From NCBI GenBank assembly GCA_001013295.1, contig LAZY01000033.1, positions 151,503 to 215,502 of the forward strand: DNA of 64,000 nucleotides, read 5' to 3'. The notes under the pieces were generated by a model that was given only the letters and a program-made list of their open reading frames with translations, did not search any database and was not told the origin of the DNA. Shown piece after piece: positions 1 through 8,271 of the stretch. Each line of letters opens with the position of its first letter. The first letter of the stretch is position 1. This stretch comes from Chryseobacterium indologenes (GTDB lineage Bacteria; Bacteroidota; Bacteroidia; Flavobacteriales; Weeksellaceae). The translations under genes and the position numbers were made by a program.

Positions 1-436
1 ATTTTGCAGGATTTCCCACCCATATTTCATGATCAGGAATATCTTTGGTAACAACGCTTCCTGCACCGATTAATGCATTTTCACCTATTGTGATTCCTGC
101 TAAAATGGTAGCATTGGCACCAATAGAAGCTCCTTTTTTTACCAGTGTTTTTACCAGTTTAAAATCTTTATTTTTAGATTTTGGGAAAAGATCATTGGTA
201 AAGGTTACATTAGGTCCAATGAATACGTCATCCTCCAGATGAACGCCATCCCAGACCTGTACACCGGGCTTTATGGTAACATTATTCCCGATGATAACAT
301 CGTTTTCTATAAATACCTGACAATTAATATTACATCCATTGCCAATTTTGGCACCCTTCAAAATGACACAGAACTGCCATACATAAGTTCCTTCTCCGAT
401 ATTCTGAGACTGTACGTCAGCTAAGGGATGTATCAT
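1..436 (-). CDS. Sugar N-acetyltransferase, hexapeptide-repeat (FdtC/WbpD-like), partial
   Basis: The 3' end runs off the left edge, so about 145 N-terminal codons are visible. The translation begins MIHPLADVQS and then shows a run of imperfect hexapeptides (IGNGCN, VIIGNN, VFIGPN, IGANAT, IGENAL), which is the left-handed beta-helix of acyltransferases. The segment FTNDLFPKSK after the first coils is typical of dTDP-3-amino-3,6-dideoxyhexose N-acetyltransferases. Its ATG overlaps the TGA of the upstream ketoisomerase gene by 4 bases, so the two are translationally coupled. With that gene it probably builds dTDP-Fuc3NAc or dTDP-Qui3NAc. The aminotransferase expected between them in the pathway is not in view and would lie to the left. 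The family is clear; the exact sugar is inferred. Confidence 0.85.
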   Translation of the reverse strand, partial: MIHPLADVQSQNIGEGTYVWQFCVILKGAKIGNGCNINCQVFIENDVIIGNNVTIKPGVQVWDGVHLEDDVFIGPNVTFTNDLFPKSKNKDFKLVKTLVKKGASIGANATILAGITIGENALIGAGSVVTKDIPDHEIWVGNPAK

Positions 437-837
437 TTTCTGTAATTTTTAAAGTCTTCGAAATCTCTGAAATAATCATGCTCGTCATAAAGTTCAGAAG
501 CGAGACATAGAAGCACTGCATTGTGGCTGAACTTTATATCTCTCCATATGAGTTCAGGAATAAAAAGACCTTTAGAAGGGGAATCCAGAATAAATGTATT
601 TTCATTGCCTTCAAGATCAAGAGTATTGAACTCTATGGTTCCGGAAACAGCAAATATAACCTGTTGTAATTTCTTATGAGCATGCCCTCCACGAATCACA
701 TCCTGTGGTGTAAAATAGGTCCAGTATACTCTATTGATTGCAAAAGGAACATTTTTCTGGGCTTCAGCCACGGTAATATATCCTAATTCCGGAGATCCGA
801 TCTTTAAAAAATCTATAATATAGGGAGTCATAATCAT
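433..837 (-). CDS. fdtA: dTDP-4-keto-6-deoxyglucose 3,4-ketoisomerase (FdtA/QdtA-like, WxcM cupin)
   Basis: A 134-residue single-domain cupin. It carries the family motif RGGHAHK (residues 49-55), whose histidines are the catalytic dyad in FdtA, and the C-terminal YDEHDYFRDF seen in WxcM/FdtA/QdtA proteins. It would isomerise the keto group of dTDP-4-keto-6-deoxyglucose (the RmlB product) from C4 to C3 before transamination. An alternative in-frame ATG lies two codons downstream. The gene is coupled by ATGA overlap to the acetyltransferase. FdtA and QdtA differ in product stereochemistry at C4, which cannot be decided by eye, so the gene symbol is tentative. Confidence 0.85.
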   Translation of the reverse strand: MIMTPYIIDFLKIGSPELGYITVAEAQKNVPFAINRVYWTYFTPQDVIRGGHAHKKLQQVIFAVSGTIEFNTLDLEGNENTFILDSPSKGLFIPELIWRDIKFSHNAVLLCLASELYDEHDYFRDFEDFKNYRK

Positions 838-849
838 TCAATTTATATA

Positions 850-1827
850 TTAGGATTCATTCTTAGTCCCTTCAATTCCGTAAGAATTTTGTACTTTTTT
901 TCCATCCTCATCCAGAGAATAGAGCAATTCTTTTTTACCGTCTTTGATGACACTTACTTCAAAAGGGACTATATTGACTACATCAATATAGTCGGGAAGT
1001 TCGAGATGAAGTGTATATCCCTGAATAAACTTTTCATTCAGTTCATCCACACTGATATTGATGGTTGGGTTAAATGTTTCTACAGAAACCCGGTTTAAAG
1101 TTGTTCCCACCAGTTTTGTTTTTAGTGGGCTCAGCCCATTCCTGAAAAGCTTATGCCTTAATGCATGTCGAAACACATTCTCTTCCAGAGTAATGGGATT
1201 GTGGTAGGGTATTTTTTCTAAAACCTTCAGCAGATGCTTTGTATTATAGATAGTTCCGTCAACAGAGAATGGATACGACCAGTGAGTGATCTTCTTATCT
1301 GCATAATAGTCCCACTGGTAAAGGTTGTTCTTTTTCTGAATATAATCAGGGAAACCTTCTATATTATCACCTACATACATTCTGTATGATGTATTTTCGG
1401 GATCTTTTTTGAATTCAGAGAGGATCTCTTCATCCAGAAATACATCATTGTAGAAGACACCGTCATCTGTATTGAACATGATAAGCTCGTGTTCTGTATT
1501 TCGGAGCAATCCTTGAAGAAGTCCTTTGAAGTTATCTCCTTTTTTGTTTTTTAAATTTTTTTCCAGGAAAAATTTTAGATTTTTTCTGCTGGTGAGTGTT
1601 TTAAAAAAAGAGGTATCAAACCATATTTCTTTTCTTTCTACAAAACTGATCTTAGGATAATCTTTATATTTCTCAATTAATTTTTTGTAGCCTAAATGAT
1701 GATTTCCAGTGGTGTGGTATAAGATAACAGTTTCATAATCATCTATTTTGATTTTCTTTAAAATAGTACTCAGCAGATAATCTACCTGCATGGCACGGTT
1801 GTAAGAAAAGATAATATTTAAAAGCAT
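850..1827 (-). CDS. Glycosyltransferase-like protein of the polysaccharide cluster
   Basis: 325 residues, soluble, with no signal peptide. The N-terminus (LLNIIFSYNRAMQVDYLL) resembles the opening strand and nucleotide loop of GT-A glycosyltransferases, and the motif FNTDDGVFY near residue 120 could be the metal-binding acidic motif. The rest is not assignable to a specific GT family by eye, and the last 60 residues look like a separate tail. It lies between the ABC exporter and the amino-sugar genes, only 33 bases from the exporter ATPase gene, so it probably transfers a sugar or modifies the glycan exported by that system. The donor and acceptor are unknown. Confidence 0.6.
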   Translation of the reverse strand: MLLNIIFSYNRAMQVDYLLSTILKKIKIDDYETVILYHTTGNHHLGYKKLIEKYKDYPKISFVERKEIWFDTSFFKTLTSRKNLKFFLEKNLKNKKGDNFKGLLQGLLRNTEHELIMFNTDDGVFYNDVFLDEEILSEFKKDPENTSYRMYVGDNIEGFPDYIQKKNNLYQWDYYADKKITHWSYPFSVDGTIYNTKHLLKVLEKIPYHNPITLEENVFRHALRHKLFRNGLSPLKTKLVGTTLNRVSVETFNPTINISVDELNEKFIQGYTLHLELPDYIDVVNIVPFEVSVIKDGKKELLYSLDEDGKKVQNSYGIEGTKNES

Positions 1828-1860
1828 TATTAATTATTTTGATTGATGAGTACTGAAAAG

Positions 1861-3111
1861 TTATAACTTTTTGATTTCTGAAACAATAGCTGGTGAAATT
1901 ACCCCCGGTGATTTTTTGATGTCACCAAATTGATTTCTTGTTCCGTTGATCTCAAAACCAAAAGACTGGGTCCTGAATGCAATTTCAGAACGGTTGATCC
2001 CCCAGAACATGTCAAAATAATAAGAATCCTCATTCAATATATTAGAAGGTATATCAAGGCTAATAGAATAGGTTCCACGCTCTCCGCTTTCACTGATCAT
2101 AAAACCATTACTCATGACAATGACTTCATGAGAGTTTTTAAGATAGAAAGAAAGATCTACAGCGGCATTTTGGATATTGCTTGTAAAATCTACCGTTATT
2201 CTGACTCCTGAATTAATATTCAGTACATTCCCATGAATAGGCGTTGCAGAATAAGACTGAACCTTGATTCTTTCATTACCTACTTCAAAATCATTTTTCA
2301 AAGCTTCATAATGGGAAATGTAAGAATTCTTACGTTGGTATTCAATGATACATTTATCTTTATCACCCTGCATTTCTACAGATCCTTTATCTAATAAAAT
2401 AGCGCTGTTGCAAAGCTCATTAATAGCGGCCATATTGTGGCTCACAAAAAGAACTGTTCTTCCCTGTCCTTTTGTAACATCACCCATTTTTCCAAGGCAT
2501 TTCTTCTGAAACTCAGAGTCTCCTACGGCAAGTACTTCATCTACAATCAGAATTTCGGACTCCAGATGAGCCGCTACAGCGAAAGCCAGACGTACATACA
2601 TTCCGGAAGAATATCTCTTTACCGGGGTGTCAATATATCGTTCTACCCCTGAAAAGTCTACAATCTCATCAAACTTACGTTTGATTTCTTTTCTGGTCAT
2701 TCCTAATATTGCACCATTCAGGAATATATTTTCCCGACCTGTCATTTCCGGGTGAAAGCCTGTTCCTACTTCCAATAAAGAAGCAACCCTTCCGTTGGTA
2801 TAGATTTTACCTGTTGTTGGTTTGGTTACTTTACTTAAAAGTTTTAGTAAGGTAGATTTTCCTGCACCGTTTCTTCCTATTATTCCTACCGCATCACCCT
2901 GCTCAATTTCAAAATTGATGTCACGAAGAGACCACACATATTCAGATTCCCCTTTAATGGTTCTGTCATTGGTTTCCCCTATTTTAAGATAAGGGTCTTC
3001 TTTTCCTCTTACTTTATGCCAGAATCTGTTGAGGTCGTGAGATAAAGTTCCTGTACCCACCTGTCCCAGGCGGTATTGTTTTGATATATTTTCTGCTTTT
3101 AAGGCCAGCAT
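1861..3111 (-). CDS. wzt: ABC transporter ATP-binding protein, polysaccharide/O-antigen export (Wzt-like)
   Basis: 416 residues. The nucleotide-binding domain covers about residues 1-245: Walker A GRNGAGKS (79-86), signature YSSGM (167-171), Walker B ILIVDE (187-192) and switch histidine H225. A further 165-residue C-terminal beta-rich domain matches Wzt-C type extensions that recognise the glycan terminus before export. The insertion after the first strand (residues 15-60) is normal for the KpsT/TagH/Wzt class. It pairs with the ABC-2 permease encoded just upstream. Glycan specificity of the C-terminal domain is inferred from family knowledge. Confidence 0.9.
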   Translation of the reverse strand: MLALKAENISKQYRLGQVGTGTLSHDLNRFWHKVRGKEDPYLKIGETNDRTIKGESEYVWSLRDINFEIEQGDAVGIIGRNGAGKSTLLKLLSKVTKPTTGKIYTNGRVASLLEVGTGFHPEMTGRENIFLNGAILGMTRKEIKRKFDEIVDFSGVERYIDTPVKRYSSGMYVRLAFAVAAHLESEILIVDEVLAVGDSEFQKKCLGKMGDVTKGQGRTVLFVSHNMAAINELCNSAILLDKGSVEMQGDKDKCIIEYQRKNSYISHYEALKNDFEVGNERIKVQSYSATPIHGNVLNINSGVRITVDFTSNIQNAAVDLSFYLKNSHEVIVMSNGFMISESGERGTYSISLDIPSNILNEDSYYFDMFWGINRSEIAFRTQSFGFEINGTRNQFGDIKKSPGVISPAIVSEIKKL

Positions 3112-3157
3112 ATTACTAATTCGATTTTAAAATTTAATAAAAAAATACGGCTGGATA

Positions 3158-4006
3158 TTATACCGTGTCCATAAAAGTTTTTTCAACTTTATTAAAAACA
3201 ACAACCCCTATCATTAAAAGAATAAGAATAACAACAGTGCTGATTCCAAGCATTATAGGAGAAAAGTCTCCTACGCCAAGCCATGCATATTTAAAGCATT
3301 CAAAAATACCAGTCAGAGGGTTATAGTAAGCAAGTTCTCTAAAGAATCCCCGCAGTGAAGATACCGGATATATTACCGGTGTAGCATACATATATAAACT
3401 GATACCGAAAACAAGCAGCATACTTAAATCCTTATATTTTGTGGTGAGTGCAGAAAATATCATTCCGACTCCTAAGGCAAAAAGCGCCATCAGTACAATA
3501 AGAAAAGGGGTAGCAAGTACCCAGATGTTTGGATGTATATCTCCTTTAGCAAGATAATAAGCCCAGGCAAGAAGAAATAAAAGAAACTGTACTCCAAATC
3601 GCATAAGATTGGAAAGTACTATTGATATAGGGGTAACCAGTCTGGGAAAATAAACCTTCCCGAAAATACCTGCATTTCCGGAAAATGTAGTCGAAGTGGC
3701 GAGAAGACAGGTGGAAAAGTAATTCCAAAGGGTAACGCCGGCAAGATAAAAAAGAAGAGGAGGAGCATCATCTGTAGATAATTTCGCAATTCTTCCAAAA
3801 ATAACAAGATATACAAAAGTTGTCAAGAGGGGGTTGATAAAAAACCATATAGGTCCTAGTATCGTCTGTTTAAAGCTGGACACAAAATCTCTTTTTACAA
3901 ACATGTAGATAAGATCCTTGTATCTCCAGACTTCTTTCAGCTTCAAGTCAAATAATGAGTGATCGGATTCAATCGTTTCAGTCCACTTCTGTTGTGGTTC
4001 ATTCAT
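3158..4006 (-). CDS. wzm: ABC-2 type permease for polysaccharide export (Wzm-like)
   Basis: 282 residues with a soluble N-terminal stretch, then about six hydrophobic segments starting at FFINPLLTTFVYLVIF. The cytoplasmic motif KRDFVSSFKQTILGPIWF before the first membrane span is the hallmark of the Wzm/KpsM/TagG family. It forms the channel half of the exporter with the following ATPase gene (46-base gap, same strand). A -7-like box lies 17 bases upstream of the start, so the exporter genes may have their own promoter. Confidence 0.9.
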   Translation of the reverse strand: MNEPQQKWTETIESDHSLFDLKLKEVWRYKDLIYMFVKRDFVSSFKQTILGPIWFFINPLLTTFVYLVIFGRIAKLSTDDAPPLLFYLAGVTLWNYFSTCLLATSTTFSGNAGIFGKVYFPRLVTPISIVLSNLMRFGVQFLLFLLAWAYYLAKGDIHPNIWVLATPFLIVLMALFALGVGMIFSALTTKYKDLSMLLVFGISLYMYATPVIYPVSSLRGFFRELAYYNPLTGIFECFKYAWLGVGDFSPIMLGISTVVILILLMIGVVVFNKVEKTFMDTV

Positions 4007-4022
4007 CTGTGTAAGTTTTTTG

Positions 4023-4030
4023 CAAATTTA
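4023..4030 (-). promoter_or_regulatory. Bacteroidota -7 box upstream of the Wzm-like gene
   Basis: The minus strand reads TAAATTTG, a perfect TAnnTTTG, ending 17 bases before the permease start. No clear -33 TTTG was found at standard spacing, so this is only a candidate. Confidence 0.35.
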
Positions 4031-4130
4031 TAGATAATTAATTCTTACAGTTTTTTTTAGTTTGTGAATTATTATTCTCATAAAACTAAAAAATTACAAC
4101 TAATATATTGATATTTGTTGGTATGAGCAA

Positions 4131-4157
4131 AAACTATTGGCATAAGGCCAATAGTTT
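4131..4157 (-). terminator. Hairpin terminator after rmlA
   Basis: A 10-bp perfect stem (AAACTATTGG with CCAATAGTTT) and a 7-base loop lie 23 bases beyond the rmlA stop. On the minus strand the stem runs into five T residues. Confidence 0.6.
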
Positions 4158-4179
4158 GCAGAATATGTAAAGTTTATTA

Positions 4180-5043
4180 TTATTTACCGATGAGCTGTTT
4201 CAGGTATTCGCCATAACCACTTTTGCCATATTTAGTGGCAGTCTCCAGTAGTTTTTCTTCATTGATGAATTTATTTCTGAAAGCAATTTCTTCAATGCAT
4301 CCGATTTTGAAGCCTTGTCTTTTTTCAATAACGCTTACAAATTCAGAAGCATCATGAAGAGAGTCAAAAGTTCCGGTGTCCAGCCATGCAGTACCTCTGT
4401 CCAGAACGGCAACTTCAAGTTTTTCGTTTTTTAAATACACATTATTAATATCTGTGATTTCTAGCTCACCTCTTGCAGAAGGTTTGATGTTTTTTGCAAT
4501 TTCTACTACATTATTGTCGTAAAAATATAAACCAGGTACTGCATAATTTGACTTCGGATGTAAAGGCTTCTCTTCAATGGAAACAGCTTTAAGATCTTTA
4601 TCAAATTCTACGACTCCATATCTTTCAGGGTCTGCTACGTGGTAGGCAAAAACAACCCCTCCGTCCGGATTGGTCTTATTTTTCAGTAATGTTCCCATTT
4701 CGGAACCATAGAATATGTTGTCACCCAAAACAAGAGCGGCAGAATCGTCACCAATAAATTGGTCACCAAGAATGAAAGCTTGGGCCAGGCCGTCCGGGCT
4801 AGGCTGTACAACGTATTCTATATTACAGCCGATCTGCGAGCCGTCTCCTAAAAGTTTAATGAATCCCGCCTGATCATGAGGAGTTGTGATGATTAAAATA
4901 TCCTTGATGCCAGCTAAAAGAAGCGTGGAAAGTGGATAATAGATCATGGGTTTGTCGTAAACAGGCATTAGTTGTTTACTGACTGCAATGGTTAGAGGGT
5001 AAAGTCTTGTTCCGGAACCTCCGGCTAATATTATTCCTTTCAT
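4180..5043 (-). CDS. rfbA: Glucose-1-phosphate thymidylyltransferase
   Basis: 287 residues, the usual length for RmlA/RfbA. The N-terminal signature GGSGTRLYPLT (8-18) binds the nucleotide, followed by KQLMPVYDKPMIYYPLS, the catalytic-site GDNIFYG, and the EEKP and LDTGT motifs. It makes dTDP-glucose from glucose-1-phosphate and dTTP, the first step toward dTDP-deoxysugars. It follows rmlB by a 130-base gap on the same strand, and the stop is followed by a hairpin terminator. This supplies the precursor for the FdtA-type branch further along the cluster. Confidence 0.96.
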   Translation of the reverse strand: MKGIILAGGSGTRLYPLTIAVSKQLMPVYDKPMIYYPLSTLLLAGIKDILIITTPHDQAGFIKLLGDGSQIGCNIEYVVQPSPDGLAQAFILGDQFIGDDSAALVLGDNIFYGSEMGTLLKNKTNPDGGVVFAYHVADPERYGVVEFDKDLKAVSIEEKPLHPKSNYAVPGLYFYDNNVVEIAKNIKPSARGELEITDINNVYLKNEKLEVAVLDRGTAWLDTGTFDSLHDASEFVSVIEKRQGFKIGCIEEIAFRNKFINEEKLLETATKYGKSGYGEYLKQLIGK

Positions 5044-5173
5044 GTGTTGTGCGAATTACGCCAATTTCGTTTGTGTGTTGTATTGATTTTTATTTTATGA
5101 TTTTGAACGAGTTGCAAAGAATAAATAAAACCTGAATTATACTTATTCTTCGCTTTTCTTAATAATCAGAAAT

Positions 5174-6253
5174 CTAGCTGTATTGTTTGGTGTAGTATTC
5201 CTGGTAATTTCCTGAAGTTACATTCTCCAGCCATTCTTTATTTTCAAGATACCAGTCAATTGTTTTTCCTAATCCTTCTTCAAAAGTTACTGATGGTTTC
5301 CATCCTAAATCTTTATTAAGTTTATTGGCATCAATTGCATAACGTTTGTCGTGACCAGGTCTGTCTTTTACAAAGGTGATCAGCTTTTCAGAGTATCCTT
5401 CCGGTTTTCCTAATTTAGCATCCATTTGCTTGATCAGTTCTTTTACCAGATCAATATTCTGCCATTCGTTGAATCCTCCGATGTTGTAGGTTTCTCCGGT
5501 TTTTGCTTCATTAAAGATCTGATGAATTGCTCTCGCATGGTCGATTACGAATAACCAGTCTCTGGTGTATTTTCCATCACCGTAAATTGGTAGAGGTCTT
5601 TCGTTGATGATATTTGAGATACAAAGTGGGATCAGCTTCTCAGGGAAATGATTCGGACCGTAGTTGTTTGAGCAGTTTGATACGATGAAAGGCATTCCGT
5701 AAGTATTTCCGTAAGCTCTTACCAAATGGTCAGAGGCTGCTTTAGATGCAGAATACGGAGATTGTGGGTCATAAGGTGTTGTTTCTAAAAAGAATCCGGT
5801 TTCGCCCAAGCTACCATATACTTCATCTGTAGAAACATGATAGAATAAATTGGTTCTTTTTTCTGCCGGGAATCTGCCATGAGTATGGTCTGGGTTCAGT
5901 ATCCAGAACTCTTTGCACAGATTAAGAAGATTAGCTGTTCCGTTTACGTTGGTATTGATGAATGCCATCGGATCGGTGATACTTCTGTCAACATGGCTTT
6001 CCGCGGCAAGATGGACAACAGCGTCCGGATTGTATTTTTCAAAAACCTTTCTCAGTTCTTCAGGTTTTGTAATATCTGCTTTTTCGAAAACATAATTAGG
6101 CTCATTTTCAATGTCCTTCAGGTTTTCAAGATTTCCGGCATAGGTAAGTGCATCAAGGTTGATAATGGTGCTGTCCGGATTGTTTTTTACAAATTCTCTT
6201 ACAACGTGAGAGCCAATGAATCCTGCTCCGCCTGTAATAATAATATTTTTCAT
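5174..6253 (-). CDS. rfbB: dTDP-glucose 4,6-dehydratase
   Basis: 359 residues, an extended short-chain dehydrogenase. It has the NAD-binding GGAGFIGS (8-15), the active-site STDEVYG (T142-D143-E144), and the YxxxK pair Y167 and K171 in YSASKAASDH. It converts dTDP-glucose to dTDP-4-keto-6-deoxyglucose, the substrate of the FdtA-like ketoisomerase in the same cluster. The start lies 4 bases after the ugd stop, indicating one transcript with ugd. Confidence 0.97.
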   Translation of the reverse strand: MKNIIITGGAGFIGSHVVREFVKNNPDSTIINLDALTYAGNLENLKDIENEPNYVFEKADITKPEELRKVFEKYNPDAVVHLAAESHVDRSITDPMAFINTNVNGTANLLNLCKEFWILNPDHTHGRFPAEKRTNLFYHVSTDEVYGSLGETGFFLETTPYDPQSPYSASKAASDHLVRAYGNTYGMPFIVSNCSNNYGPNHFPEKLIPLCISNIINERPLPIYGDGKYTRDWLFVIDHARAIHQIFNEAKTGETYNIGGFNEWQNIDLVKELIKQMDAKLGKPEGYSEKLITFVKDRPGHDKRYAIDANKLNKDLGWKPSVTFEEGLGKTIDWYLENKEWLENVTSGNYQEYYTKQYS

Positions 6254-6257
6254 TGAT

Positions 6258-7571
6258 TTATTTTGAAATGGTCTTTCTTCCTATGCTTTTGTAATGAAAC
6301 CCGTTTTGTTCTGGGATTTCTAACGGATACATATTTCTGCCGTCAAAAATGACATTGTTTTTCATCTTTTTAGCCATCAATTCAAAATTAGGATTTTTGA
6401 ACTCCGGCCATTCGGTTGAGATAAATAAGGCATCTGCATCTTCTAATGCATCATACATTGTTTTGGCATATTGGATTTTGTCACCAAGAAGCTTTTGAAC
6501 GTTGCTTTCTGCTACAGTATCATATGCAGTGATTTGTGCTCCTTTTTCTAATAACAAAGCAATATTGTCTAATGATGAAGCTTCTCTGATGTCATCTGTG
6601 TTTGCTTTAAATGCAAGTCCCCACATCGCAATCTTCTTGCCTTCGATATTTCCGCCGAAATATTTTTCAATTTCAGAAACCAGAATCACTTTCTGTGTCG
6701 TGTTGACTCTTTCGGTAGCTTCAAGGATCTGGAAGTTAAAATCTTCCTGTTTGCCGGATTTTATAAGGGCTTTTACATCTTTAGGAAAACAGCTTCCGCC
6801 ATATCCGATTCCCGGAAATAAGAACCTGTGTCCGATTCTGTCATCGCTTCCCATCCCAAGTCTTACCTTGTCCACATCTGCGCCTACTTTTTCACAATAA
6901 TTGGCAATTTCATTCATGAACGTAATCTTTACAGCTAGAAATGAATTGGCGGCATATTTAGTAAGTTCAGATGATTTCTCATCCATAAAGATAATGGGAA
7001 TTCCTGTATTGGTAAAAGGTTGGTAGATTTTAGACATGATGTCTTTTGCTCTTTCGGAGCTTGCTCCTACTACCACTCTTGAAGGGTTCATAGAGTCTTC
7101 AACAGCAAAACCTTCTCTTAAGAATTCAGGATTTGAAACAACATCAAAAGGGATGTCTGTTTTTGCAGATATAGTTTCTCTTACCCTGTCTGCAGTTCCT
7201 ACCGGTACGGTACTTTTGTTGACAATGACTTTGTATTCAGTCATCATCTCTCCAATATTGTTAGCCACCTGAAGTACATAGGAAAGATCTGCAGATCCGT
7301 CTTCTCCCGGAGGAGTAGGTAAGGCCAGATAGATGACCTCACTTTTGTCCAGAGCTTCTTTCAGGTTGGTAGTGAAAAATAATCTTTCGGATTGAATGTT
7401 TCTCAGAAACATTTCTTCAAGGTTCGGCTCATAGATGGGAACTACGCCGTTTTTCATACCTTCTACTTTTTTTTCATCAATATCAACACAGTATACTGAA
7501 TTGCCAAGTTCTGCCAGAGTAGTTCCTGTAACTAATCCTACATAACCTGTTCCTACAATCGTTATATTCAA
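6258..7571 (-). CDS. ugd: UDP-glucose 6-dehydrogenase
   Basis: 437 residues. It has the N-terminal NAD-binding GTGYVGLVTG, the conserved SNPEFLREG, and the catalytic cysteine C261 in GGSCFPKD. It oxidises UDP-glucose to UDP-glucuronate for surface glycans. The start codon appears to be TTG (MNITIVGTGYV fits the family start and there is no in-frame ATG upstream). It is the promoter-proximal gene of the minus-strand polysaccharide cluster. A TAnnTTTG box lies 26 bases upstream. Confidence 0.96.
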   Translation of the reverse strand: MNITIVGTGYVGLVTGTTLAELGNSVYCVDIDEKKVEGMKNGVVPIYEPNLEEMFLRNIQSERLFFTTNLKEALDKSEVIYLALPTPPGEDGSADLSYVLQVANNIGEMMTEYKVIVNKSTVPVGTADRVRETISAKTDIPFDVVSNPEFLREGFAVEDSMNPSRVVVGASSERAKDIMSKIYQPFTNTGIPIIFMDEKSSELTKYAANSFLAVKITFMNEIANYCEKVGADVDKVRLGMGSDDRIGHRFLFPGIGYGGSCFPKDVKALIKSGKQEDFNFQILEATERVNTTQKVILVSEIEKYFGGNIEGKKIAMWGLAFKANTDDIREASSLDNIALLLEKGAQITAYDTVAESNVQKLLGDKIQYAKTMYDALEDADALFISTEWPEFKNPNFELMAKKMKNNVIFDGRNMYPLEIPEQNGFHYKSIGRKTISK

Positions 7572-7597
7572 AATGTTTGTTTTAAAATTCTTAAAGA

Positions 7598-7605
7598 CAA
7601 AAGTA
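7598..7605 (-). promoter_or_regulatory. Candidate -7 box for ugd-rmlB
   Basis: The minus strand reads TACTTTTG, matching TAnnTTTG, 26 bases before the ugd TTG start. A -33 element is not obvious. Confidence 0.4.
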
Positions 7606-7680
7606 ATAAAAATCCTGTCATGTACTCTTTTAATTTATTGTAAATGGAACGGATGCTATTTGCTTGATACTTAAGATAAT

Positions 7681-7711
7681 TTTGCATTTTTAGAAAAAAA
7701 GCGTATATTTG
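7681..7711 (+). promoter_or_regulatory. Promoter of rimP-nusA-infB
   Basis: TTTG at 7681-7684, 19 bases of spacer, then TATATTTG at 7704-7711. This matches the Bacteroidota sigma consensus TTTG/TAnnTTTG at good spacing, and is the best full promoter in the window. It implies a 5' leader of about 70 bases before rimP. Confidence 0.65.
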
Positions 7712-7735
7712 CATTGGATTTACGGAAAAAATGGG

Positions 7736-7760
7736 AAGGCTTCGGAAGAAAGCCTTTTTT
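7736..7760 (+). promoter_or_regulatory. Leader hairpin with T-run upstream of rimP
   Basis: A perfect 7-bp stem (AAGGCTT with AAGCCTT, 7-base loop) ends in six T residues. It lies about 20 bases after the predicted transcription start and 27 bases before rimP. It has the form of an intrinsic terminator inside the leader, so it may be an attenuator of the nusA operon. Function is inferred. Confidence 0.5.
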
Positions 7761-7786
7761 CGTACTGTAAATCAAGATAAAAATAT

Positions 7787-8254
7787 ATGGAGTTTAGAAA
7801 AAGAATTGAAGAATTATTAAATGAATTCCTTGAGACCAGAAAAGATCTGTTTCTTATTGATCTTAAAATTTCTGCAGGGGATGATATTACAGTGATTTTA
7901 GATGGTGATAACGGAGTTTCTTTGCAGGATTGTCTTGATGCAAGCCGTGCTATAGAATTCAATATGGATCGTGAAGAGCATGACTTCAGCCTTCAGGTGA
8001 TGTCTGCCGGATTGAGCGAGCCATTATCCACACCAAGACAGTTCAGTAAAAACATCGGAAGAGAGATTGAAGTGATGCTGGAAGATTCTTCCAAGATTGA
8101 AGGAGAATTGTCAAAAGTAGACGATGAGAAAATCACACTTGTTCTACGTTACCGAAAACCGAAAGATATCGGAAAAGGAAAAGTAGATGTGGAAGAGGAG
8201 AAGGAGATTTCATATCCTGAAATCAAAAAAGCATTAGTAGTAATTAAATTTTAA
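7787..8254 (+). CDS. rimP: Ribosome maturation factor RimP
   Basis: 155 residues, the normal RimP length. The N-terminal alpha/beta domain contains the family motif DCLDASRAIEFNMD (residues 46-59) and LQVMSAGLSEPL, which corresponds to the conserved VSSPGLxRPL. The C-terminal half is a small Sm-like beta domain (EVMLEDSSKIEGEL). It assists 30S subunit maturation in the cytoplasm. It is first in the conserved rimP-nusA-infB order, 17 bases before nusA. Confidence 0.95.
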   Translation: MEFRKRIEELLNEFLETRKDLFLIDLKISAGDDITVILDGDNGVSLQDCLDASRAIEFNMDREEHDFSLQVMSAGLSEPLSTPRQFSKNIGREIEVMLEDSSKIEGELSKVDDEKITLVLRYRKPKDIGKGKVDVEEEKEISYPEIKKALVVIKF

Positions 8255-8271
8255 AAAAGAAAAAAGAATAG

